Assembly (NCBI GenBank): GCA_026693085.1
Contig: JAPLNB010000214.1
Span: 1-43,464, forward strand
Direction: 5' to 3'
Length of the DNA stretch: 43,464 bases
DNA from: Planctomycetota bacterium
GTDB lineage: Bacteria > Planctomycetota > Phycisphaerae > Tepidisphaerales > Tepidisphaeraceae
Positions 31,012 to 37,311 of the stretch are shown here, in pieces. The notes under the pieces are model-generated. The model made no database searches and was not told where the DNA came from. It saw only the letters and a list, made by a program, of their open reading frames with translations. Position 1 is the first letter of the stretch, and every line of letters starts with the position of its first letter. A program made the position numbers and the translations under genes.

Positions 31012-31042
31012 TCTTAACCCCCGCGTCTTAACCCCCGCGTCT
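31012..31042. repeat. 14-bp tandem duplication
   Basis: TCTTAACCCCCGCG is repeated exactly in tandem, followed by TCT. It lies in the gap before the small unknown gene and recalls the 14-bp duplication upstream of rpmJ. A hairpin GGTGCAA/TTGCACC follows at about 31046-31062. Confidence 0.7.
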
Positions 31043-31109
31043 ATGTGCTTGGCGGTGCAAGTTTTGCACCACTGGTTCCGGACGAGGCCCTGTGATACAT
31101 TTCACAATC

Positions 31110-31349
31110 ATGCGCGATGCCAAGACTATTGTGGATCAGGATTTCCTGGAGCTGCGCTGGCGATGTCTCTGCCTGGCTGCGGATCTGGATCGGATCGAGC
31201 GGGCCGAGGCGGGGCCTGCGATGCTCAAGAGCGACCCGCGGCTGCTGAAGCTGCGACAAGCGATCGGCGTGTTGTTGGAAGACCGGACGAATCGGGCGGA
31301 CCAGGTGTTGATGATCTTCTCTGACATGACCCCCCCGCCGTCGCGGTAA
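31110..31349 (+). CDS. Small unknown protein upstream of a TatD-like hydrolase
   Basis: This 79-residue protein (MRDAKTIVDQDFLELRWRCL onward) is not recognised. It is predicted to be mostly helical, with alternating charged and hydrophobic residues (LAADLDRIERAE, DPRLLKLRQAIGVLLEDRTN, RADQVLMIFSD) and a Pro-rich end. It has no signal peptide, membrane segment or metal motif. The ATG at 31110 is preferred; a GTG at 31092 would add six residues. It ends 24 bp before the TatD-like gene on the same strand, so they are probably co-transcribed and may work together. The protein-like composition and operon position support a real gene. Confidence 0.6.
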   Translation: MRDAKTIVDQDFLELRWRCLCLAADLDRIERAEAGPAMLKSDPRLLKLRQAIGVLLEDRTNRADQVLMIFSDMTPPPSR

Positions 31350-31373
31350 TATTCCAACGATTGAAGCAATATT

Positions 31374-32189
31374 ATGAGATTCATAGACCCTCACATCCAC
31401 ATGGTCAGCCGCACGACCGACGATTACCAGTTCATGGCGCGTTGCGGCGTCGTGGCGGTGACAGAGCCGGCGTTCTGGGCCGGCTTTGACCGATCCAGTT
31501 CGCAGAGCTTCTACGACTATTTCCGGCAGTTGACGGAGTTCGAGCCGAAGCGAGCGGCGAAGTATGGCATTCAACATTATTGCTGGATGTGCATCAACGC
31601 CAAGGAGGCGGAAAATGTCCAGCTGTCGCGGGAGGTGATCCAGGTCATTCCGGAATTCCTCGATCGGCCCAGTGTGCTCGGAATCGGGGAGATCGGGCTC
31701 AACAAAAATACTCGGAACGAGATCATCGTCTTCGAGGAGCAAGTGGACCTGGCGGCGAGGACGGGCCAGTTGATCCTGATTCACACGCCCCACCTCCAAG
31801 ACAAGCACAAAGGGACGGCGATCATCACCAGCATCATCAAGAATGATCCGCGGATCAAGCCGGAGCGGGTGCTGATCGATCACTGTGAGGAGCACACGAT
31901 CCGGATGGCCAAGGAGGCGGGGTTCTGGGCGGGACTGACGATTTACCATATCAGCAAATGCACGCCGCAGAGGGGATGCGATATCCTGGAGCGGTTTGGG
32001 GCGGAGGGGATCATGGTGAACAGCGCGGCGGATTGGGGCGAAAGCACGCCGTCGAGCATGATTGACACGTGTCTGGAGTATCGGCGGAGAGGGCATACGG
32101 AGCGGGAGGCGATCGAGGTCTTCTATAACAATCCATGCCGGTTCTTCGGGCAGAATCCGAAGTGGAAGTTGAAGCCGATTGACCGGTGA
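31374..32189 (+). CDS. TatD-like metal-dependent hydrolase (EboB-like subgroup)
   Basis: This 271-residue TIM-barrel protein has the TatD ligand set: DPHIHM near the N-terminus, GIGEIGLNKN (bridging Glu), LILIHTPHLQD (His), VLIDHCEEHT (His) and VNSAADWGES (Asp). The details MVSRTTDDY, EPAFWAG and INAKEA resemble the TatD members found in ebo gene clusters more than the DNase-type TatD. No other ebo genes (UbiA-like EboC, synthase-like EboD, TIM-barrel EboE) are present, so any link to that export pathway is weak. It is predicted to be a cytoplasmic hydrolase of unknown substrate, in an operon with the small protein upstream. Confidence 0.85.
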   Translation: MRFIDPHIHMVSRTTDDYQFMARCGVVAVTEPAFWAGFDRSSSQSFYDYFRQLTEFEPKRAAKYGIQHYCWMCINAKEAENVQLSREVIQVIPEFLDRPSVLGIGEIGLNKNTRNEIIVFEEQVDLAARTGQLILIHTPHLQDKHKGTAIITSIIKNDPRIKPERVLIDHCEEHTIRMAKEAGFWAGLTIYHISKCTPQRGCDILERFGAEGIMVNSAADWGESTPSSMIDTCLEYRRRGHTEREAIEVFYNNPCRFFGQNPKWKLKPIDR

Positions 32190-32204
32190 GCGAAGGCCCC
32201 CCGG

Positions 32205-32328
32205 CGGACCCCCGCGCAATCGCATTGGCCATGCTTGGGGTTTGTAGTGCGGCCTTGGGGCCGTCGGATGCGGGCTAAAAACCGCACCTATAGCTCAAAC
32301 GCAATTGCCCTGGCCCTCCCCTGATTTG
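32205..32328. other. Palindrome-rich gap between convergent genes
   Basis: GTGCGG (about 32255) pairs with CCGCAC (about 32282-32287), enclosing GGCC-rich sequence. This could terminate the TatD-like unit or be a dispersed palindromic repeat. No gene is seen. Confidence 0.35.
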
Positions 32329-32332
32329 AAAA

Positions 32333-33202
32333 TCAAGAACCTGAGATTCGCTCGTACTCGCCCACTGCCGCCGCGATCTCGGCAATCACTTCGCTCGCCA
32401 GCGTGCTCCTTGTCCCGTGCTTTTTCCCCGCCAACTCGCCGGCCTTTCCGTGCAGCCAAACCGCTGCCACAGCGGCCTCGAATCCAGGCATCCGCTGGCC
32501 AAGCATGCAGCCGATGATCCCGCTGAGCACATCGCCTGCCCCGGCCTTGGACAGCGTGCTATCGCCGGTCCCATTGACATAGTATCGCGAGCCGTCGCTC
32601 ACCACGGTGCGATGGCCCTTGAGCACCACCACCTGCCCAAGCGCCTTGGCCGCGTCGATCGCGATCTCGATGCGACCCGGCTCGTCCTTTGGCACGTCCG
32701 ATCGGCCAAAGAAATGCCCGAGCCTGGCCATCTCCCCCGGATGGGGGGTCAAGACGGCCCGCCCCGCAAAATCTTTCGGCCAACTCTTCTGCGCCGCCAG
32801 CGCATTCAACCCATCGGCATCGACCACCATCGCCTTTTCCAGCCTCACCAATCTCAACACGCGATTCGCCACGTCCCGCGACCGCCCCATCCCCGGGCCG
32901 ATCACCAGCGCATCGGCCACCTCGCACGCCTCGATCAGCCGCCGCTCACCCGCCGTCTTGCCCAACCCCAATCCGATCAACTCCGGCGTAATCGATATGG
33001 CCAGCGTCAGGATCTCTCGCGGCACCGCGATCTGGACCAGCCCCGCCCCCATCCGCAGTGCCGCCGTCCCCGCCAGCACCGGCGCCCCGACCATCTCCCG
33101 ATTCCCCCCCACCACCAGCACGCGCCCGAACATCCCCTTATGCCCCTCCGCTGGCCTGAGGGGCAACTTGGGCAACGCCTCGACCTTCCGCTCTTGGCTC
33201 AT
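32333..33202 (-). CDS. nnrD: ADP/ATP-dependent (S)-NAD(P)H-hydrate dehydratase, stand-alone domain
   Basis: This protein of about 289 residues matches the C-terminal domain of YjeF (ribokinase-like fold), which repairs hydrated NAD(P)H using a nucleoside phosphate. Motifs: GHKGMFGRVLVVGGNREMVG near the start, DALVIGPGMGR, VVDADGLNALA, AVLTPHPGEMARL, VVVLKGHRTVV and the catalytic region GTGDSTLSKAGAGDVLSGII. No N-terminal epimerase domain (NnrE) is fused, unlike E. coli YjeF. The start is ATG 33202 (MSQERKVEALPKLP) with GAGAGGTGG upstream; an in-frame ATG at 33223 is possible. It follows the NtrC-like gene after about 210 bp. Confidence 0.92.
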   Translation of the reverse strand: MSQERKVEALPKLPLRPAEGHKGMFGRVLVVGGNREMVGAPVLAGTAALRMGAGLVQIAVPREILTLAISITPELIGLGLGKTAGERRLIEACEVADALVIGPGMGRSRDVANRVLRLVRLEKAMVVDADGLNALAAQKSWPKDFAGRAVLTPHPGEMARLGHFFGRSDVPKDEPGRIEIAIDAAKALGQVVVLKGHRTVVSDGSRYYVNGTGDSTLSKAGAGDVLSGIIGCMLGQRMPGFEAAVAAVWLHGKAGELAGKKHGTRSTLASEVIAEIAAAVGEYERISGS

Positions 33203-33413
33203 CGCAACCACCTCTCTAAGCACACACGCTCCCCCAGCGCGGTGCGCAGGCGAGTGTAGCCGGGGGACGGGGGAGGAGAAACTCGCCCCACACGCGGGGC
33301 GGCTGAATGGGGCGGCGCGGACAGATCCAGTCGATCGCTATAGCGATACGAAGGCGGCCCTGATTTACGGTTTTCATTTTGCATTGTGCGGTTCTGGGTC
33401 GCCGCTTTTTCAC

Positions 33414-34769
33414 CTATCCGCGAAGCCCAAACTCATTCAATCGCCGATGCAGCGTCCGCCGGCTGATGCCGAGCTGCTTGGCCGCCTCCGTCCGGCTCCC
33501 CCGGCAAGCCTCCAACGCCTTCAAGATCGTCTGCTTCGACAAACTCTCCAGGTTCAGCTCGTTCTCTTCTTTGCCATCGTCCCCTTCCTCTTCCCTATGG
33601 AATTTTTCCGGCAGATCCTCAGCCGACAGCACCTTCTTTCCGCTGAGCACCACAAGGCTCTCGAGCACATTCTTCAATTCCCGCACATTGCCCGGCCAGT
33701 CATAAGTCGCAAACTCTTCCAGCAACGACGTATCAATTTCTCTCGGCTCAAACCCGTTCTGCCGGCAGATCTCATCCAGAAAGTACCTGGACAACAGCGG
33801 CAAATCATCGAGCCGATCGCGTAGCGCCGGCAACTGGATTTTCACCACGTTCAATCGAAAATACAGGTCTTGCCTGAACCGGGCGGCCTTGGCCTCGGCT
33901 TCCAGGTCCTTCGCGGTCGCCGCCACGATCCGCACATCCACCTTCTGAGGGTTGGTGGTCCCGACCGGGGTAACGGCCGCGTCCTCCAATACCCTGAGCA
34001 GCTTGGACTGCAACCCCAACGGCAATTCCCCGATCTCATCCAACAGGAGGGTCCCGCCATTGCTGGCCTGGAAATATCCGCGTGTCTTCTGATCGGCGCC
34101 GGTAAAGGCGCCCCTCTCATGGCCAAACAATGTCGATTCGATGAGGTTCTCGGGTATGGCCCCGCAATTCAGCGCCAAAAACGGCCCGCTTTTCCTTGGG
34201 CCAGATTCATGGAGCGCCCGGGCCACCATTTCCTTGCCAGTTCCCGATTCCCCGATGATCAATACGGTGGTTTTCACAACCGCCGCGCGATCGATCAGGG
34301 CAAACACCTGTTGCATCGCGGGGCCTTTGCCGATGATGTTGCGGTAGTGCCACCCCTCGCGCAACTGTCCCCGCAGTCGCAACAGTTCCTGCCTGAGGCG
34401 TTTGTCCTCGAGCACCTTTCGCACTTGCAGGAGCAATTCTTCGGGATCCAAAGGCTTGGTCAAATAGGCGGCCGCCCCTGCTTTGATCGCATCCACCGCC
34501 TGGGGGATCGTCCCATAGCCCGTCATCAGCATGACGGCCGTCCCCGGATGGTTCTGCATCACCCAACGGAGCAGTTCCCTGCCATCCACTTTCGGCATCA
34601 CCAGGTCCGCCAAGACCAAATCGGTCCCCGCCGCCAGCGTCTGCATCGCCTCCTGGCCATCCGCTGCGGTCCGCACGTCATACCCCTCATCGCGCAGCAC
34701 GCTGGCCATCGCATCCCGCACCGGCGCGTCGTCCTCGACCAACAGAATATGAAACCCATTCCCGTTCAT
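33414..34769 (-). CDS. NtrC-family sigma-54-dependent response regulator
   Basis: From ATG 34769 the protein is 451 residues with three domains. The receiver (1-120) has the acidic pair Asp13-Asp14, phospho-acceptor Asp55 (LVLADLVMP) and Lys105. The AAA+ sigma-54 activator domain (about 140-370) has Walker A GESGTGKE (172-179), the GAFTGA loop (219-224, ERGAFTGADQ) that contacts sigma-54, and the arginine-containing VRIVAATAKDLEA and FRQDLYFRLNVVKIQLPALR. The Fis-type helix-turn-helix is at the end (RTEAAKQLGISRRTLHRRLN). A Glu/Asp-rich linker separates the last two. An upstream in-frame codon (34832) adds no conserved sequence. The kinase is the next gene upstream. The target is probably the divergent sigma-54 promoter at 36829. 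Confidence 0.96.
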   Translation of the reverse strand: MNGNGFHILLVEDDAPVRDAMASVLRDEGYDVRTAADGQEAMQTLAAGTDLVLADLVMPKVDGRELLRWVMQNHPGTAVMLMTGYGTIPQAVDAIKAGAAAYLTKPLDPEELLLQVRKVLEDKRLRQELLRLRGQLREGWHYRNIIGKGPAMQQVFALIDRAAVVKTTVLIIGESGTGKEMVARALHESGPRKSGPFLALNCGAIPENLIESTLFGHERGAFTGADQKTRGYFQASNGGTLLLDEIGELPLGLQSKLLRVLEDAAVTPVGTTNPQKVDVRIVAATAKDLEAEAKAARFRQDLYFRLNVVKIQLPALRDRLDDLPLLSRYFLDEICRQNGFEPREIDTSLLEEFATYDWPGNVRELKNVLESLVVLSGKKVLSAEDLPEKFHREEEGDDGKEENELNLESLSKQTILKALEACRGSRTEAAKQLGISRRTLHRRLNEFGLRG

Positions 34770-34857
34770 TGCTCTCTGGCACCTTCCCCCCAAACTCCTG
34801 CCCATGATCGCCGACGCGGACCCAGCCGGCAATTATGAATTCCAACCATTCCCGTAA

Positions 34858-36234
34858 TCACCGCGGCGCGATTCCTGCATCGGTCTCCTGCCTGTTAGCT
34901 GCGGCGTCCTGGCTTACCGTTAACGCCTTACCCGTTATCGCTTCTCCCACGCCGACCAACGGCAGCCTCAGGGTAAAGGTCGCCCCCTGCCCTTCCACCG
35001 ATTCCACGCTCACGCCCCCGCCGAAATTGTCCGCAAACCGCTTGACCAGCGCCAAACCGATGCCGCTCCCTTCCTTTTTTGACGTGGCAAACGGCTTGAA
35101 CAGCCGGTCGCGCATCTCCGCGGGAATTCCCGGCCCGGTGTCCGCCAGCGCAATGGTCCCGACACCCTCTTCGCGGCCGATCGTCACCGTGATCGTACCA
35201 CCCCGTCCCATCGCCTGCTGCGCATTGAGGACCAGGTTCATCAACACCTGCCTCAGGCCGTGCGGATCGCACGCCACCACGACGTGACTGGCCGCGGTTT
35301 CTACGATCATCCGGGTCCCGCTCTCCTGGAGCAACTCGCTCATGACTGTCTGCAAGCGCCGGGTGGCATCGAGCAGCTCGACCGGCTCGACCTGCATGGT
35401 CTGCGCCTTCTCATGCACGAGGTATTCCTGCAAAAGGCGCTGAATGCGCAGCAATTCGGCGTCGATGGTGTCGGCGGCGCCCGCCACCCGCTCCGCATCG
35501 TTTGCATTCCGCCTCAGCGAGTGCAATTGAAATCTCAGCGCCGCCAGGGGATTGCGAATCTCATGCGCCAGCACCGCCGCCGCCAGACCACGCTCCGCCA
35601 GCATGCCCTGCTGTTCCATTTCCGCCCGCTCCCGCTGCATGGCCTCGCGGCCCCAAAGGTTGTACACAAACATTCCCACCGCCGAGATCACCAGAATCCC
35701 CACCGCCGTCAGCGTCACCACCTTCTGGAGCAGCGGCCAATAGGTCGTGCGGAAATGCCGCCGCAGCGCCGGCCGCGACAGATCCATATACACGACACCC
35801 CTCAAATCCTTGGTCACCGGCCAGGAATACCACTTCCTATAGCTGTTGGGATCGGCGTTAATCAGCCGACTGATATCGTTCATCGACCTCGGATAGGGCA
35901 CTTGATCGTTCCGCGTCACAAACCCATACGCATCCGCCTTGGACGGCTCGTTCGGATGCACATACAAGAACGCCACCGCCTGAACCGTCCCATCGCCCAT
36001 CAGCTCCCCTCTCATCAAATTCAGCACCTGCTGCGGGGACTCCCACCACCACGTCGACGAGAGCTGTATGCGCAGCCGCTCGGCCAACGCCTCGGATTTC
36101 TCGCTCTCGTTCACTTCATAGGACGCGGTCATCACCCAGAAGCTCCACGGCATGGTCAACAGCGCGGCCAACGCCACCAACACCACCGGCGCCACCCACC
36201 TCCTCATCGATATGGACCGCAATCCACCAGCCAC
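34858..36234 (-). CDS. Membrane sensor histidine kinase, NtrB/AtoS-like
   Basis: This 458-residue kinase has TM1 at about residues 12-35, a periplasmic sensor region of about 135 residues (36-170, with TWWWESPQQVLNLMRGELMG), and TM2 at 171-193. A coiled linker and the HisKA domain follow, with phospho-acceptor His224 in VLAHEIRNPLAALRFQL. The HATPase domain shows the N box (LMNLVLNAQQAMG), G1 (DTGPGIP), the F box (LFKPFATSKKEG) and G2 (GSGIGLALVKRF). Kinases of this HEIRNPL type commonly partner with NtrC-like regulators, one of which follows 88 bp downstream. The periplasmic domain is not recognised, so the signal is unknown. The gene lies between two receivers, one stand-alone, so phosphate may branch. 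Confidence 0.95.
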   Translation of the reverse strand: MAGGLRSISMRRWVAPVVLVALAALLTMPWSFWVMTASYEVNESEKSEALAERLRIQLSSTWWWESPQQVLNLMRGELMGDGTVQAVAFLYVHPNEPSKADAYGFVTRNDQVPYPRSMNDISRLINADPNSYRKWYSWPVTKDLRGVVYMDLSRPALRRHFRTTYWPLLQKVVTLTAVGILVISAVGMFVYNLWGREAMQRERAEMEQQGMLAERGLAAAVLAHEIRNPLAALRFQLHSLRRNANDAERVAGAADTIDAELLRIQRLLQEYLVHEKAQTMQVEPVELLDATRRLQTVMSELLQESGTRMIVETAASHVVVACDPHGLRQVLMNLVLNAQQAMGRGGTITVTIGREEGVGTIALADTGPGIPAEMRDRLFKPFATSKKEGSGIGLALVKRFADNFGGGVSVESVEGQGATFTLRLPLVGVGEAITGKALTVSQDAAANRQETDAGIAPR

Positions 36235-36249
36235 CCGTCAATCTCCTTA

Positions 36250-36654
36250 CTAACCCCTTACTCCTGATCCCTTGGGCCTCGCTTCTCCCCCCATCACATC
36301 CTCGACGACCGCCAGCAGGTCCATCGGGTTCACCGGCTTGGTCATCCACCCCGCCAGCACTCGCTCCATGCCCGCAGGCCTCAGGTGTTTCACATCAAAC
36401 GCGGTCATGACCACCACCCGCATCCCCGATTTCTCCGCCACGATCTTACGCAATAACCCCAAACCACTTCCATCGGGCAGATTCAGGTCCAGCAGGCACA
36501 ACACCGGCCGCTGCTCCCGCACCAGTTCCCACCCCTGGCGGGCAGTCTCGGCTGTTATAGTGCGGTATCCATGGTCACTTAGAAACTGACACAGACATTC
36601 CCGCAATGACAGGTCATCCTCAACCAGCAGAATGGCTTCCATCGTCTCAGTCAT
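36250..36654 (-). CDS. Stand-alone receiver-domain response regulator
   Basis: From ATG 36654 (MTETMEAILLVEDD) this is a 134-residue CheY-like receiver with acidic residues in VEDD, phospho-acceptor Asp56 (LLDLNLPDGSG), Thr in VVMTAFD and Lys in GWMTKPVNP. It has no output domain, so it would act by protein contact or as a phosphate sink or intermediate. It is the first gene of the minus-strand unit with the kinase and NtrC-like regulator, 15 bp upstream of the kinase. An upstream in-frame codon at 36750 would add 32 residues of weak quality; AGGAGA lies 13 nt before ATG 36654. Confidence 0.88.
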   Translation of the reverse strand: MTETMEAILLVEDDLSLRECLCQFLSDHGYRTITAETARQGWELVREQRPVLCLLDLNLPDGSGLGLLRKIVAEKSGMRVVVMTAFDVKHLRPAGMERVLAGWMTKPVNPMDLLAVVEDVMGGEARPKGSGVRG

Positions 36655-36729
36655 CACAACAGCACCGTCTCCTGACGCTGCCTGAGCAATGCCGATGCCA
36701 GGGGTCTCCGCCCTGCTTTCCACCCCTGT

Positions 36730-36758
36730 ATTATCCGCCAAATGAGCCACATTGTCTC
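36730..36758 (-). promoter_or_regulatory. Promoter of the two-component unit
   Basis: GAGACA (36753-36758) and GATAAT (36730-36735) on minus are 17 bp apart. The -35 lies inside a 17-bp imperfect dyad (36743-36759), so a protein bound there could repress this unit while acting as an enhancer for the divergent sigma-54 promoter. Confidence 0.45.
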
Positions 36759-36759
36759 A
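36743..36759. promoter_or_regulatory. Candidate NtrC-type enhancer dyad
   Basis: TGAGCCACATTGTCTCA agrees with its own reverse complement at most outer positions (TGAG-x-CA...TG-x-CTCA). Its centre is about 105 bp upstream of the predicted sigma-54 start, a usual distance for NtrC-like activators. Confidence 0.4.
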
Positions 36760-36828
36760 GCCCATGTCACGAAAAATATGGCTGGCACACTCGATTATTT
36801 CCCCAGGCCCGAAAAACACAGGGGCCGG

Positions 36829-36845
36829 CTGGCACGCCCGTTGCA
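36829..36845 (+). promoter_or_regulatory. Sigma-54 promoter
   Basis: CTGGCACGCCCGTTGCA matches the sigma-54 consensus (YTGGCACG-N4-TTGCW): the GG (36831-36832) and GC (36843-36844) are exactly 12 bp apart. It points away from the adjacent NtrC-like regulator operon. The predicted start is about 36856. Confidence 0.8.
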
Positions 36846-36855
36846 TAACACCCTC

Positions 36856-37002
36856 TTGCGGCGTTGGTGGTAAAGAAGTCGACGAACCCTTTGAACAAGG
36901 AGGCCGCAGACAAGAGCGAACCACGGAGCTATCAGGCTCCAATCAAAAAAGTGTTCTTCCCGGATAGGCCTTGGCGTTTCGATACGCCAGGGCCTTGTTT
37001 TT
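36856..37002 (+). ncRNA. Putative sigma-54-dependent small RNA
   Basis: Between the sigma-54 promoter and an intrinsic terminator lies about 147 nt. It contains a perfect hairpin GGAGC-TATCAG-GCTCC and an exposed AAGGAGG (36898-36904) that is not followed by a start codon at a useful distance. The one open frame (TTG at 36864) runs straight through the terminator stem and on to about 37271, so a short protein is unlikely. The arrangement recalls known sigma-54-controlled sRNAs such as GlmY, Qrr and CrcZ, whose genes are activated by NtrC-like regulators. No sequence similarity to those is claimed. Confidence 0.6.
36966..37002 (+). terminator. Intrinsic terminator of the small RNA
   Basis: AGGCCTTGGCGT (36966-36977), a TTCGAT loop and ACGCCAGGGCCT (36984-36995) form a 12-bp stem with one G-U pair, followed by TGTTTTT. 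It is the clearest rho-independent terminator in the window. The following 37003-37311 holds no recognised gene, only a 7-bp hairpin (37087-37104). Confidence 0.85.
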
Positions 37003-37311
37003 GGAGTTCAGACCAGCCCTCGGCTCGGGGCAGCGGTCGTAGGGGCGGCCGAGCCCTCGCAGCGTCTCACGGGGGCCGAGCAGTTGGCCTGCCATCTGGC
37101 AGGCGTACACATCGCCGACCGCGGCAGGTTGCCCTGCGACAGCACCGGCAGCCGATGCCGCCTGGCGACAGGACTGGAAGATCAACCTGGACACCCGGCG
37201 ATTCGCCGCCATCCCCGCATCGCAATAATCGGCGGCGCCCTCGTAACCCAGGAACCGCTGGGGTAGATTAATAGAAGGGGTCAAGCCAATGCGCAAGAGG
37301 AGCAGACGACC

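Noticed and set aside
36780-36796. Second sigma-54 promoter at the upstream TGGCTGGCAC copy
   Set aside because: TGGCAC is present but the -12 GC is replaced by AT at the required spacing.
36864-37271. 135-codon plus-strand frame starting TTG after the sigma-54 promoter
   Set aside because: It runs through the strong terminator stem, has no ribosome site before its start, and its later part is low-quality GC-rich translation.
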